A stretch of 64,000 nucleotides of DNA from Apostichopus japonicus (GCF_037975245.1 NC_092579.1:9853001-9917000), one strand, 5' to 3'. Positions 1-14,934 are shown, counted from the first letter of the stretch. Notes: generated by a model from the sequence alone, not told the origin. Numbers and translations are program-made.

Positions 1-2600
1 ACAGTTGTTAGTGTGTCCCTATATGTACGTCACTCTTTCTTCATTGCATCGAAAGGATGATATTATGCACAAAATTGGTCATCAGAATTAGATGTATACA
101 TCATCATAAACCGAGATTCAAATGAAATAACAAAATACACGTTTTTCACTACAGTTTAGACGCAATCTTGACGAGATGATTATATCCGACCTTTTCAATT
201 GTTTTGCTGATTTCTGTTTCTTCCAAGTAATTTGTATCATCACCATATATAGTGAGAAACTCATCAAATCAGTCCAGTCAACACCTGCAGCCAGCTGAAA
301 CATTTACTCTCGTGTAAGCTTTTGTTAATTCGGTTTTCATGCTTAGCAGAAATTTCTCTTCATTAGTACCTATTACGACTAATGAAGCTTTCCAAACCTA
401 TAACAATATACATCAGTTTAGAGAAAACTCGACAAATTTAGACAAACAATACATCGTCTGAGGTGTAAGATAGTGTCAACGTTGCTACTGTATATAGGTT
501 TAGAATGGAAATGGAATGAGTCAGACCTAGTTATTTGGTATTCTTCGATTTTTCTTTTTGTCCAAGAAATAGTGCAGTAGCTTTGAGACTTGGTAACTAG
601 CAAATATTTGGTCGGCTTATTACTAGCAGAAAAACGGGTTTTTAATATCCTGCTCCCATTTTACCAAAAACGCTTTACCTTTTACCGTTTATAGAGAAGC
701 ATGGGAGAACAGTACAGTCTGAAGTCATATGTGTATTGTATATCATTACGTTAACAGGAAACAACAGCGATAATACTACTGCGTTCGATTCAATATGAAA
801 TAAAGTGTAATAACGGCTGCCTCCGTCTTAATACATTTACGTTGTCATGAACGACAAAAGTGAAAATGTATGTAAATTTTATGAAAATTTTATGAAAATA
901 TTATAAACATGCTATGGGCGCGTTATGATCGTATATTAAACGACATCGATTGTCCATTTAGTCTTTCAATAACTGTTCCTGATTTGACAATTCTAAACTT
1001 CTTTATTACGGTACCGTGTAATTCACTGACGACAGTTTAAATAATTTTAATTGCATGAATAAATTAAATCCTTACAGCAGGTAATGAGAGCTTCCTTGAA
1101 ATCTTGAAAAATGGGAAGGAGATATGCACACGATGAATAACTTAAGAGCAGATCTTCGTGTGTAATCTGTACAGTTCAGAACTATATATATGAGATACCG
1201 TACTGTTGCCATGGGAACGTCTGAGGAAACATTTAAACGAACTTCCTATCTTCCTTATTTGAGCAGACTATGAACCTCACATCAGGTAAAATGATTAAGT
1301 TTAAGAAATGGATCAACAAATATCGATTTATGGATTTAATATTTCCTCGCGTCAGACTCTAGGACTGTTTTCGTTATCCAGTAACCCGGTGTTATAGTTT
1401 ATACGACACAAAGAGAGATAAAATACTTTTTTATCATCCCGCGAATCTATGCCAGTGTACATTCTGATGAAGTATTGCGTCAACAGTAGTTTTGTTACTA
1501 TAATGTGTATGTCATGACGTCTTTGAGTTGATGTGAGATTTGAATTTGTCCTTCATTTCTTTGCAGTTGATATCGCGTTCATCCAAAGACGTAAACTTTC
1601 GTGTCCTTGGTCCCGTCACCCAGGCTCTATTCTTTAAGTAATCATTAGCTTTTCTACAGTGAGATGGAATCATGTTAGTCACCGAAAATGGCCCACCACT
1701 CCCCCACCCCACCCCCATCATGCATCCTATCCACCCGGCACCACATCTACCGAAAAGTCTAATCTATACCTCCACTCTCTAGGATATGAAATAAAATTAT
1801 ACCATATTGGTCCGTGGTATAAAAGACACCATGTAGTGCGTGTTAAGAAGAGTGTATTCCCTCACCACCCCTCACTCTACCTTTGCAATTCAATGAATGT
1901 GTCAGGGATTTCAGGTTTCAGGAGTTTTAGTTTGCAAGGATATACTGTTCCACAGTGAGATGGCACAATCAATTCATTGACAGAGCATGACAAATTTCCC
2001 ATTTTTGGATCCATGAATCAATATCGTATGTCTGCAACAACTTCCAGTCAGAAAACCAAGAAATGAGAAAGATTTTTCACAGTTTATGCCTGTTAAATGT
2101 CACTTCCTGTCAGTGGCCTAAATTTTATAAACAAGGGTTTTTGCTTTGGCGTTTCACGCCTCCATTTTACCTCCTTAGCCATCCAACCCTCCCGACCCAT
2201 CACACAGCCATGTATACCTCCATACTCCCATCCTTATATATTACATTACCACTGAAATATAGAATACATATATACGTCTGATAGTTATTATCCAGTGCAC
2301 CTTGTATACCTGCAGTATTTTGTATCACAGAGAATATTACAATTATATTTATATAAAAAAAGCTGTGACCTTGTCCGTAAACCCTCCGACTTTCATACAT
2401 GTGCCAATCATAATATGTGCGTTATGTCCTCTGCAGCTGTAATGATACGTTTAATACGTATTATTTATAGTTGATGATTTTTATATAGTGGGTTTTATAT
2501 CAACCTAGTGGTATAGAGTATATATATTGTAAATTCATAATTTATGTTCACCGTGATATATTCGTCTATTCCAGATTTTGAAGGATTTTAAACGGCGGTA
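1..2600. other. No gene recognised
   Basis: AT-rich sequence with only short ORFs whose translations are low in structure and have no supporting splice signals. I see no repeat of note until the AT microsatellite at its right end. Confidence 0.5.
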
Positions 2601-2613
2601 ATGTTGCAATCAA

Positions 2614-2615
<2 letters not shown>

Positions 2616-2650
<35 letters not shown>

Positions 2651-2692
2651 TTGTATATATATATATAACTATATAACTATATATATGTATAT
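2616..2692. repeat. AT dinucleotide microsatellite
   Basis: An uninterrupted AT run followed by imperfect AT/GT interruptions (TATGTATG, ATATAACT). It lies just left of a tRNA-like SINE. Confidence 0.9.
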
Positions 2693-2724
2693 ATAAATGA
2701 AAATCGTAATGAGTTGGAAAATCA

Positions 2725-2863
2725 AGAACAGTGAAAAACTTCCAGCCTCCACCGGGATTCGAACCACGGGCCTCCCGCTCTGTACGCTGACACCCTAACC
2801 ACTAGGCTATATGGACGCTGATTATATGTCCAGAGGTTCGAAACCGGTAAGGAAGGTCGTAAT

Positions 2864-2867
<4 letters not shown>
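2725..2867 (-). mobile_element. tRNA-derived SINE-like element
   Basis: Read on the minus strand, the segment carries a Pol III A-box-like D-arm (TAGCCTAGTGGTTAG at 2809-2795) and a B-box-like T-arm (GGTTCGAATCCC at 2765-2754). The spacing fits a tRNA head. The T-stem pairs poorly (only three of five positions), so it is not an intact tRNA gene. A second B-box-like word, GGTTCGAAACC, sits on the + strand at 2835. Long AT arrays flank both sides. I infer a degenerate tRNA-derived SINE; the family is not identified. Confidence 0.55.
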
Positions 2868-2947
<80 letters not shown>

Positions 2948-2980
2948 TTATTTATTTATATATATATATTTATATATACT
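2868..2980. repeat. AT microsatellite with ATTT interruptions
   Basis: Nearly pure AT dinucleotides for about 80 bp, then ATTT-interrupted AT. It abuts the SINE-like element. ORFs in it (poly Tyr-Ile) are artefacts. Confidence 0.9.
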
Positions 2981-5900
2981 TTCAAATATTTCTTGGTTTA
3001 TTTCAAGTTGCTTGGCTAACTCAACGAAACGTCAAGTATTTAAACAAGCACAAAGACTTAACTTTTCGACTCCTACTTGTCAAGGACTATAATTAAGATA
3101 AACATTTCTCAAATATACACATACCAACAACAACAAAATACTTGAGGTAATTCAATAGCTTTCTCGCAGCAAGAGCCAAAAGAAAAATTCTTTCCTTTTT
3201 TCCCTTCTTGTCCGATAGTTAAAAAGATGACACCAAGATAACTGAAAATTTGATCATTTGTTTCAGGAAATTGAAAGTTGGAGATATCAAGTAGTACTAA
3301 GAGTGGAGATATTTTTTCTTTAATATTTATTGCCTTAGAGGGTTGATATGATCAAAAACAAAATGCATCTAGCAAACTGAATATTCTCAAGAGATTTCAA
3401 CTTAATGTAGTTCTGGTAATCGCCGGTTGAACAATTAAATTCCCAGATAAGCAATGAGGTACCTGGAAATGTCAGACGTTTTATAATATTCTTACGTTAT
3501 TAATTCAAATCTTTAAGTATCGATAGTGTGACAACCCTACCGACGGAATATAGGTTAAAAGTCATAATCTTTCCTAACGTACGTATTTGAGGAAGGCATC
3601 TTTACGTTTTCATGTGGTCATTATGATGGTAATGTTGACACGTTGTTTGTGTTTGAAATATCACCTTTCAAAAGCTGTATGCCTACAGGCTAGGCTAAGC
3701 AGAGTAGACAATACTAAACTAGACACTACAATTTCACGTATACAGTAAAAGGTAGGAAATTGAATTTATAAACAAAATGGAGAAACTCCGCATCTGTTAA
3801 AGTTACAAATCTATATAAAATTTCGTTTTAATATAGTTTTTAAAGATCCATGATAACAAAACATTGTATACACTCCGCTGATATTATTTACATTAATTTT
3901 ATTTTTTGATATCATATAATTTCATCGCAATTAGAAAGCCCATATTTATTTATTGTTCATCCTGGTATTTACCCATTATCATAGCCTCGATGAGCTGAAA
4001 ATAATATCAGCTTATTATCTGAAAGACAACAGGGTCTTATGTATGGAAATTGTATCATGTAAATAGATAAGCCGAGCATAAATAAAGCCAGGCTGGACTG
4101 ACCACATCTGTATAAACTTCTCCGCTTGTACAGGTTTTTAAACTGATTTTTCAATAATATTTTCGAAATTTCGTCGTTATTTTTTTTAAATTGACAATTC
4201 CCAAACAATCAGCGATCCAGGGAATAAATTATCTGGTATCGTATTGCAAAATGCTATTAAAAAAATGGGCAAATTGCTATACAAGTCCAATGATGCATTG
4301 CATGTTTTTCTTTTACACATGAATCATTGAATTTCAAACTTCTGAGCCTTAAGAACTGTTACTCAAAATTTACATTATTCCCTGCATGTCGCAATGAATT
4401 TTAAAGTTGATAATTCACAGACAGTATCGTATCTTCGGATGCTACGTTCGATCACGTCTCAGGTGAGATATCACAGAAAGCATATAATAGATTAAGACAA
4501 ATGCTCTCAGTTTGAACTTTTAAGTCCAGTTCGGCGTTCGCGTTCCTTAAGTGATAAAGGTTCGTTTGTTTGTTTACACAGTACTAACACTTACATTACT
4601 TCTTGAAGATTAAGATTGTCGAGATTATATTGTTTCCATCGCCATTAGCGTGGAAGAACGGACCTTCATTCATTTTTTATTCTATTCAGTTTGAACGACC
4701 CAGGGAGTTCTTGCTCTGTTATCGCATTAATCTATGCGATGTTCCTAAGGCGAGCGAAAGTAAAGCCTTCAGGCCTGTAGATGGATAATTACTCCAAATC
4801 AAAAGGAATTTAGGTCAAAACGTTGTAATTAAATATTATGAGTTTCTCGCGGAAACGGTCACTTGTAGTTATTTTCTAGGTTAATAGCAGAATAATCAAA
4901 CTACCGGCCAACAGCACTAGTTTTGACAGGAGAAGTAGTAGCCATGCGCGATCATTTAAATACCAGTACTGTGTAGATATTCGTAAAGTTACACATGAAC
5001 GAATTTAAGTGGTAGAATTTATGAAATCTAACAATGGATTGATATCCGTCCATACCATATTTATAATTCATGGGTGGTTAATTAGTTTGTAAATCTATAC
5101 AATGCATCACATATTTCGATATGTTTCGCAAACCCTAGGTGTATGTAATGGATATACTCCACCACGGTAGGCTATTCGTTACCATCGTAGGTTCGGATCG
5201 TGTTATATCACATTAGTGTAAGAAGGAGTATTGATTCATCTTACTGTTGCAAGTGATTTGCTAATGCATTGAGTAACAAAAAAAATTGACTTTATCCAGT
5301 CTTCTATCCTGTTTTACTGTATTTTACCCAACTGATAGGTCAAGTTCTGAATAATATGATATTTAAATGAACAAACATCTGAACTGATACATGTATGGCA
5401 CCACTGGGCAGGGCCGTAAAACAATGATCCCGTATGCTATAATAAAACATTTCAGCTATAACAAGATAGTAGTTTCACTGATTATAATTGACTATCGTCT
5501 AGAGGATCCTCCCAAACCAATGTTGTCATGTTGTATATGAATTTCGTCATTTGATGACTTGTCCTATAAATTTGCCTGCGGATGCAATAAGATTTCCCAT
5601 TTTATGTCCTTCGGTGGTCTTTAAATGTTTCACGTCTAATTGAATACTATCGACTTTTTCCATATGAATTCCAAGAAGCAATCAATGTACACGCTACATA
5701 TAAAAGCATCACTGCCGGAAATCACAGTATAACCTTCTTCCTATTTTGGTCTTTCTATATGCATGTTTTCTATAGCGAAGGTTTTACTTCTTCTTTCTCC
5801 TTTGAAATGGAATGAAATAGAATATTACTCTGTAATTCTTCAAACTAGATCAATATTTACTAATCAGGACGACAATTTTTAATGAATGCTGTACAAATTG

Positions 5901-8900
5901 CTTCGCCAAAAAAGAGGGTCAATTAAGTTTCAACAGCTGAAAACATAGTTTATTCCTGCATAATAATTAGGATAGGGGTTGTATCAATTTGATTCCGTTT
6001 GGAAGGGTGATTTTTTCTTTATATATAACACAAGGACCAATTGTAGTTAAATCGTTTCTGCCTCAAATTATATTATGTGCTTGTAACCTGTACTAATGGG
6101 GAAAATGTCACCGGCGAAAATTCTCTTTCACATCAGAAAAGGACACGTAGATTAAATTTGGAAACCAGCTTATCTTGTAATCTTCTAACAACTATAGCGA
6201 TACTTGAGTGTATTAACTCGTGATTAAATAGCCGTCAATAACTGTTCTGGGTTGTTGTTTGCTATACTCTAACAGCTCGTGAGGTCATTACTAATGACAT
6301 CATTTTACTCCATTGCGTGCACACCTTGATGCAAAACCTATTAAGTAATATTAAGCGATGGCGGTTACTTACAATGAAAAGGTAAAGATTACGAGATATT
6401 GAAAACTGTTACGTGACAATTGGTGAACAATGTTTATCTTCAAGAAATTTAATACATTTTCATGTATATAATAATCTAATATATTTCACTTTTCTAATGA
6501 GTGAAAATTTTTGCTACATTTTACATCCAATATCGTCAGTCTATCATATCATTTGATTGCTAAATTGTCGAATAAGTTGGCAAACTTACATCTGATCACG
6601 AATTACAGAGCTTTTTAAAAAATTATTTCTTCATCCAATAAATGTATCCTTAAAAAACATAACAAAACAATATGAGGAACAGGTGGAGTTAGTAGGCCTA
6701 CTTGTTACATCATTTCTAACTGAAACTGAACTTGATGAATTTTAAAGTCGTCCAGTTACTAAGTCTTCTCCAGTATTCCAATGTGTTATAATTCGTTTAC
6801 GCACATAACACTCTTTTACAATTTTCGTGTCATCAAGGTTAGTTACGCAACATTTGACGTCTGTTGACGGTGGTGCATAGTACATATACCATATATACAA
6901 GGCGTACCCTGTTGTGGGTCAGGGAGGCGAATCCCCCAAAGCATCGCGGATTCGTCAGTTCGAGAACTTACATAATCTTCAAATCAGCAAATAGTTGGAA
7001 GTAGACGCCACTTATATTTTCCTGCCTGTGGGGAGGGGGCATGGCATATTTCAGCCCTCTTGAGACGACACTGATGCGAAGAAAATTAATAATTTTAATT
7101 ATGTTCTTAAAACAGGGACACACATTTGACTTTGCCGCCATACACTACCACGGTTGGCTACGCGTCTGGCCATATATATGTAGAATTAAAGGAATAATTG
7201 GTCTATGCTTCAAGCGTATTAACTAATGTAAAATACAACGTCACGATGGCAAAGAGGTGTGTCGCAAACACCAAACCGTAAAGCACATTCACTTTCAAAC
7301 ATGGTGTGTGCAACGATATGCTCCTTAGAGTTCTGTCATTGCCATAGCTACGTATAACTAACTTTGGAATGAGATCTGCAACTCCATGGATTGCCTTCTT
7401 GTTTTCTTAGTTATGCAATAAGATATGCCCAACTGTAAAACTGCGCCAACGATATTGTGAACCCAAAGAGCCAATGAAGGCCACGCAGACGACATTTCTA
7501 TAGGCTACCATGATTTCTGTTAGACTAATTGAAGACAGTTTGGCTTGGTATGTTTAAATATAGTAACCCCTGAAGAGATGATCACGTCCTAATTTCTTGT
7601 CAATTAGGAAGTCCCCTGACGTCCAACAGAATGCATAAAGTGTAATATTTCTTATAGGCCTAGCCTATGAAAGCAATATTGAATTTATTCGCTAATAGCA
7701 CCGCCTACGGCAATATAAACTAGTTGTATTTCACTCTTCCGTATAGATACGTACCAATATTATGAACACTCAAATGTCAGAATGTTCCGCGGGGTTTGTA
7801 ATTAAATGTTCGATTAAACCGTTCTCTGCTTTATGGGACCTTAAGATAGATAGCTTCAAGTTCGTCTTCTCTTTTGGCATTTAATATTCTCAAAAATAGG
7901 TCACAGTTGTTGTATTGCAACGTGTGGCCAATTCTTCTACATACGATCAACCACGCCAAAACATGTTACTGACGATATTGTTAACGAAAAGTCGAATTCC
8001 ACACAATATCTTTCACTTAGCAATAGCTGTTTCCATATATTTAGATGTCACTGCATACATAATTCTAACACTGTCTGCATTTGGATTATGTCATTCGGAA
8101 ATAAGGAGACCTAGCATGACGTCATGATTTATAAATGAAATATTCTCCTCACACAACATGTTATAAAGGAACCATAGTGAGAAAACTCGTTTCCCATTGA
8201 ACTGCATGGTGCCGATACAATTGCGAACTTAGTGTCCAAATATCCTCCTAATTTTGAATAAAAGGTTAATAGCCAGATAAAGAGGATCTTCATCAGTAAA
8301 TAATAACTTCAAAACTCATTAGGAACATAGAACGAATTGTTAATTTCTTAATAAACCAACAGATCTTTCTCCTCTGAATTTGCTATTTAATCGGGTCTTC
8401 ATATAAGATACTGGCAATTCAACTGTTTGGAGCGGAGTTGTATGCAAGATATCATTATTCTGTTCTTTTTCTTAATTATTATTATTACCTTTATTTACTG
8501 CGCATAAAGATACTGGTAGATCAAAACATGTTTTCTCTTTTATATGCGCTGACTACAACCACTGGGAGATACAACACGAGTTTTTCGTCTGCCTGATTTT
8601 CCTCTCTATTTTTTCTTTATATTTAATTAATTCTACCCTCAACAGGTGCATCGTGTGATAATACATAGAGACTACATAGTGACATTATGTTACGTGGGCT
8701 GAACAGTAGATTTACTGAAATCTTTTACCATACGCCTTGAACAGCATGCATGGATTTAACACAAAGATTATCCGCAACCGACTCATGCGCAGTAATGCTT
8801 CTTGTGTAATGAAAAGTTGACTGTTAACCAGCATTTATATCACTATGGTGTCAAAACATCTTATCTGGGCTTCACGCATGATGACGTTGGCACCTCAGTA

Positions 8901-11900
8901 TAGGTCCAAATGCTATTCCATTGTTTACAATATTAGAAGAACTCAAGCAAACTTTTCGTTTTAATTAATATAAACAAGAGATCACACCTGCTGGACATTA
9001 AACGTCATCTCTCCTAAACAAAGGATTGATGTATTTGTAAACATGTCATTTGAGGCCATGTTTTTTTCCATTGAGTTTGGTGCTACATCTGAGGAATTGT
9101 ATTAGACTTAATAGTCCAGTCACTTCAGTAAATGACCTGCACATGTTTAAAAGGTCATTCTTCAAAAGTTCTAGGAATCCTGCAGCAGTGTGTTTGATGT
9201 TCTACATGTCAGTATGCTCATGTTTTTAGACAAAACGGTACATTTCAATCCCCCTTTTTCTTTAACACTACACAAAAACAGGCATTTTCTAATACCAGTT
9301 TTCTCAATCTCTCAAAAATGCTATGATTATTAATGCTAAAAGTGAACGTTTTCTTTACTAAAAAATGGAAAGGGGTACTTTTCATTAACAATATGGCACT
9401 GTTAAGAGTAGAGGCATTTTATACGTTTTACACATAACTGTCCAGTGTGGGAGGGGGGCGCACATGATCCACCAGGGTCCCTGTTAATGAGTTCAAGATT
9501 TGGTAAAACCACACTACGGTCCGTAAAACTGCATGTTAAAAATGCATATTATGATATCCAACTCTATAAACTGTACTACCGGTTGAGAGGAATAACACCA
9601 CTTGTTCAAACATCACGCTTGGTAGCAATCTTACTGATCATGTGCTGTTACGGGACAATAATGTTTTCAAATTATATAAGAGGAAAAATTCGAATTAAAA
9701 ATAATTAACAGAGGGAGGAAATTATAACAGAACACTTTTATACTTCTTGATTCAAATCACGGCTTGTTTTTTTTTCAGTCAAGAATAGGCTGACGTGCTA
9801 TAAACAATAATTTGAGCCTATTTTTGAAGGAAGAGAGGATGCGGTTGGTCTTTCATGTTTTCCTGATGTTTTTCCTTTCCTTTCCTTTAACGCAAAGCCT
9901 TATTTTTCTCATAGCTCTTTAACAATTAATGATCACCATGCAGTTGCAGTGATATTAAACACTTTATTTGGCGTTGCTTTGATATAATCTGTTGAGGGCA
10001 CGATCAATCGTTAAAGGGATGACGAGGTTTACACATATGTCTGTAATTTAAGTAGCACCAAAATTACGACAGGAGTTACCTCATATAAGGTCCTCATTGC
10101 ACTAGAAATCTCATCAAAACTGACAAAAATCTAAGAGCAAAACAGGACAGCAACATGATTACCTAATCGATTTCTCAGAAGTTTTACGGCGACTGACCAG
10201 CAGCCCAGCTCTCCCATATTCGCGACAACTTGCTACGCCCGGCTTCCCCATTCTATAATGCAACAACTTTACGGTACTGTACATGCTTAGCTGTCAGCGT
10301 TACTATCCCACTTTGCTGCTCAGTGCTCATCTATATAATCCCTTTTCGCTTCATTTTTCTTTTTCTGTTTTATTGTTGGTTTCTTTACGGTAGCGTGCTA
10401 AGGCTACAATCTTTTCATACCACTTTACGATATCATGCTAGTGGCTACCCTAATGCCCATCTGTTTGTAGAACCAGTACATTATTGGTCATTTGACGGCA
10501 CACTGCATGCCAATGTCAAATCTCAGGCCACTTTAAGGTGCCGTATTCAATCATTCCCATTTTCATCTACTCCGTAGTACCATGCAACGCTGCTATCTTC
10601 ATCCGCAATCATTCTACTGTATCATAGATTTAGAAACGTGCTCACCTGGTAAGTTCACATTCACTTTATGATTCAGTGATCATTTTATTTCCCTGCAACC
10701 TTAAGGGCACAATCTCTAGCTAACCCACATTTTTGGTCACTTTCTGGCGCAATGCTTACTGCATTCCTCGGCTTCCTTACGCCACAATGTGTACTTATAC
10801 ACCCACGCTTTGTCACTTTCAGGTGCAATGCTCTCTCCATTTTACCACCAAATGTCTAGATAACCCCCTTCTCTGGTCACAACTCTCTCACATTAAATAA
10901 GATAGTCAGGACATTTCTCACGTGATCTAACCAATTTCGAACAATTGTATGAGTACTTTAGAGATATATTTAATATCACGATGATTACAAAACTGCACTT
11001 TGTACATGATCATTTCTTTTGATTAATTTCTTCTTCTTCTTCGAATTATGTTCATAAAGTCGTTAAGTAGCTGAGGCAGCCTTCTTGCACCTTTTTAACT
11101 TACCCAACTAACATGTTATCATCTTGTCATAATTACATATGAAACATCTGCACTGACTTTTGGCTATATTGAAAAAATACACTTGCATAGAATTAAAGCT
11201 AAATTAATTGGTAACTGATAGACAATAGACATAACCAATTGCCGAAAATGACAAACGTTTGCTCCAGATCGTATACGCAAATTAAATATCATTTGGTTGC
11301 ACTTTTGAATATGTTTTGAGATTCACTTTGAAAGAATAAATCTTCAGGACAGACCGATTTAAATCATACAGCTGCAAGAAATTTACTTCAAGAAACCTCA
11401 CGATTAAGACATACCGGTAGATATTTTAGAAATCAGATTTTCTTCAACGCGAAACGTCGCCTGAAAATCACAACCAACGTCTCATAAATGTTCTTACCGT
11501 TGCGTTAACCCTAGATTCAACAGAGATTGACAAATCTATATATGTCTTACCTTACTGTACTCAATCAAGACTTCCAGTATCTTCAAAAACGCATGTACAA
11601 TGGAATCCAAGTATACCTCACTCCACTAAGAAAGTGCTCGTCAATATTTCACAAATCCCGTCGCGGTTTAATAAAAGCGACCAGGCCTGAAGGAGCAAGA
11701 AGTTTAATACACATATTCATCGTATGCAAATGAGATAAATTGTCATTAGCGGTTCGTTGTATTCCGAGCATGCGGACTAAATGCAAACTACAGTTGATTG
11801 AGAGAGATCGTGCGATTGTTTCTTTATTGGAATACAGAATGAAGGTTGTTATGCCTATGGTAATTCAAGCATACGCAAAGAAGAAAGATAATTGGTACAG

Positions 11901-12300
11901 GGCCGACTATGGAACGCCAAAATAACGACGACGGAACGAGCTCGCTTTCAAAGTGTAACTTAAGTAGTTATTTTTTCACTGCTATTTTACTGATACTACA
12001 GGCGGCGCAAGTCTGACTTTATCAATGGATAAACAATTAGATAGAGCTTTGTGTGTACATAGATGACACACTGGTTTTCATTTCATCCCTTGCACGGGGT
12101 TTTGACTGAGATCGGATGTAACGTCTCTTTTTCTTTTTTAATTATTCTTCTTTTTTTCGTGCTTTTTTTTTCTTTCTCGATGGAACCGTGATGCAGAACT
12201 GGGCAAACCACCGTGTGACGTCATGGTCACATGGTATACTTTCTGACGTAAAGCAGACTGGGGATGAGAATCAGATTCGTATTGAGTCCATACACGTAAT
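2981..12300. other. No gene recognised
   Basis: About 9.3 kb of AT-rich sequence. The longest open frames (up to about 115 codons, at 10230-10577) have no recognisable domain, biased composition or convincing splice context. Degenerate tandem similarity is hinted at around 10.25-10.85 kb (recurrent CTTTACGGTA / TTTCAGGTGCAATGC-like words), but I could not define a unit. Confidence 0.45.
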
Positions 12301-12306
12301 CGTATT

Positions 12307-12755
12307 ATGGCGCAGCTACGTGTAGTACGACACAGTTATCTACTCATATTGTGGCACAGTTACCTTTACTTGTTTACGACACAGTTACCTTTACTTGTTT
12401 ACGACACAGTTACCTTTACTCATATTATGACACAGTTACCTTTGCTTGTTTACGACGCAGTTTCCTTTACTTGTTTACGACACAGTTATCTTTACTCATA
12501 TTATGGCAGAGTTATCTGTAACAATATTTTGGAGCAGTTACCTTGCCTCCTATTACGACACAGTTACCTCTACTTATATTAAGACACCGTTACCTTTACT
12601 CATATTATGGCAGAGTTACCTGCACTGTTACTATGGCACAGCTACCTATAGCTGTACTCATATTATGGCACAGTTACCTTACCTCATATTATGACACAGT
12701 TCTCTTGACTCATATCATGGCAGAGCTACCTTTCCTTTTTTTACGGTACAGATAA
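12307..12755. repeat. Minisatellite, 25-26 bp unit, left half
   Basis: Tandem units of the form CACAGTTACCTTTACTYRT followed by WTTAYGR, about 17 imperfect copies. All three + frames stay open across parts of it, giving repetitive ORFs (Ser-Tyr-Leu-rich) with no independent evidence of coding. The array stops where the transposon begins at 12756 and resumes at 14088. Confidence 0.85.
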
Positions 12756-14087
12756 CAGGGGCGTATCCAGGGGGCGCAACAGGCGCGCGCCCCCCTATTG
12801 GCCGTCACCAAGAAAAAAAAAGTTTAGCAAAAAAAAAAAAAAATTGATGACGACCTTTATGTGAGATGTCGGTGATCGCTCAACCCCCCCCCCCCCTCCC
12901 GTATGCTTTATTTTTTGTTTGCCAAAAAAAGGTTCTGGCGAAGTTCGGCGGCATAATAGTTTTAGAAACATAGATGGTGATTGTGTTTGTATTATCACTA
13001 TAAACACTAAGTGACATGCCAGCCATATACTAAATTGTGCATTTTGTGTCCATATTTACTGGAAATGTTGCTTATTATTAAGGTCGAAAAATGGATCACA
13101 TATGGCCATGGGCGGCGATCCTGGGTGGAGGGGGGATATATCCCCCCATGAAAATGGGTGGAGGGGATGTAATGCACCACACCCCCCCCCCCCCACCAAC
13201 TGCCAGGGATAAGTATATTTTCATGCCTACATTTATGCATCTTCGTTAATGTACGGCTCTTTTTTAGCTTCATTTCTCGCCTACCATAAACGCAGTGCGA
13301 TCTTTTCAAATAAAGCGTCTTTATAAAGCAAAAATAGTTGACTGTAGGCTTCATTGGCCCTATAACAACAAAATGTATTATTGCGCCCACGGTATTGATA
13401 TAGTACATATATGCACCCTCATAGTATTCATATAGGCCCTATAGTAGGCCTACACATGTACATGTTCCCTCGAACAGCTGAGAATCTCATGTAACCAGGG
13501 TAATGCTTAATACACGTTTCACCTGGATGCCCTAGCAATCGGTACCTAGGAATGTAACTATGTGTAATTGTGTATTGCATGTGTATCGGCCTATAATAGC
13601 CTGCATGAGGCCATTTTCTTCATCGAATAATATAAAAGAGCTCTCGAACATTCTAACGTTGCGCCTGAAACAAGATTGACAGGGGCAATTTTCCCAAAAT
13701 AATACCCGAAATTAAGAAAAAGTATTTTGGAAACTGATTATGAGATATTTCGGACATGACATCCCTATTTTAAAGTTGGGTATATGCCGCTTGGAAACCT
13801 CGGGAAGTGCCGTTTTCGGCCATCTAGAGGATTTGTTAATCCCAAAATTTTCTTGTACGCTTCGCGCCAACCCATGGTGGCGCTACGCTTAGATAGTCAA
13901 CAAGGTCATATCCCCCCCCCTCGGAAGTACGGATCGCCGCCCATGCATATGACACCATTTTGCATTTCAGCCCTTCTTCGAAAGCAAAAATTGTACACCC
14001 CCTCCCCTTAGACCAATCCCCCAGGACGGCGATCATTCATGCCTGACGCCCCCCCCCCCCTATTGGAAAATCCTGGATACGCCCCTG
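12756..14087. mobile_element. Non-autonomous DNA transposon with terminal inverted repeats
   Basis: The ends are inverted copies of CAGGGGCGTATCCAGG (left 12756-12771; right ends at 14087). GATAA flanks both sides (12751-12755 and 14088-14092), consistent with a 5 bp target-site duplication in the minisatellite. The interior is rich in poly-C/G tracts and encodes no recognisable transposase. Its right portion (about 13800-13900) resembles the interior of the hAT-like MITE at 30962-31337, sharing GCGCCAACC, GTGGCGCT and CGCTTAGATAG in the same order. The CAGNGGCG ends suggest the hAT superfamily, although most hAT elements make 8 bp duplications. Confidence 0.75.
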
Positions 14088-14346
14088 GATAACTTTACTC
14101 ATATTATGGCACAGTTACCTGTAATAGTATTAAAGCGCAGTTATATTACCGTATTATGGTGCAGTTATCTTGACTCGTATTACAGCACAGTTACCTTTAC
14201 GTATTTTACGATACAGTTAACTTTACTCATATTATGGCACAGCTACCTTGACTCGTATTATGACACAGTACCTGTAACCGTGTTATGGTGCTGTTAGCTT
14301 GACCCATATTATAGCACAGTTACATTGACTCATATTTTGTTATAGT
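14088..14346. repeat. Minisatellite, 25-26 bp unit, right half
   Basis: Same unit family as 12307-12755 (GGCACAGTTACCT...CATATTATG), about 10 copies. It is the other side of the array interrupted by the transposon. Confidence 0.85.
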
Positions 14347-14934
14347 TAATAGCTCCCGTACGATCCCGCGTAGATTTGTTGCTGCTGCTGGTATGATCAT
14401 GAAGCTTTTATGATAACGTAATAATGAAATTGCTTTTCACTCACCATGGAAACGTAAGCCATTACACTGTCACCATGCAAACATGGAACATGATACTGTC
14501 ACTTTGAAAACGTGTCAGATACTTTTACCAAGGAAACAAGAAACGAGAGACAATGGAAAAATAAGAGTTTCTCTATAGTGTCATTATGAAATCACAGGTT
14601 TAAAACGTCCTGACATGAAGTTTTAAGCCCCATGACGGAAGTATATTGTTGTTAAAGCTATACATAAGGGAGCATTTCTATGACATATGATATGATGACA
14701 GTAGGATTTGATTTCTCCTTGGAATTAATATAATGAAGTTCCTGATAAAAACAAACCATTGACCAGCTCATAGGTTTACAATCTTCATTGATTCAGATTC
14801 AATTCGCTTCATATAGCTCGATATCTTTATTCCCCTCACATACTCCTCTTCTTACTCAAATTAGATTAACCTAGATCGAGGGTGATAAATTGTGCAAAGG
14901 CAATTCTCTTTCGACTAAGATCATATTTCTATAA

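Noticed and set aside
2741-2820. Functional tRNA gene on the minus strand
   Set aside because: A- and B-box-like words are present, but the T-stem pairs at only three of five positions and the acceptor ends do not match; SINE head preferred.
12307-12755. Three overlapping + strand ORFs with repeated Tyr-Leu-Leu text
   Set aside because: They are frames of one minisatellite, interrupted by a transposon and open only because the unit lacks stops.
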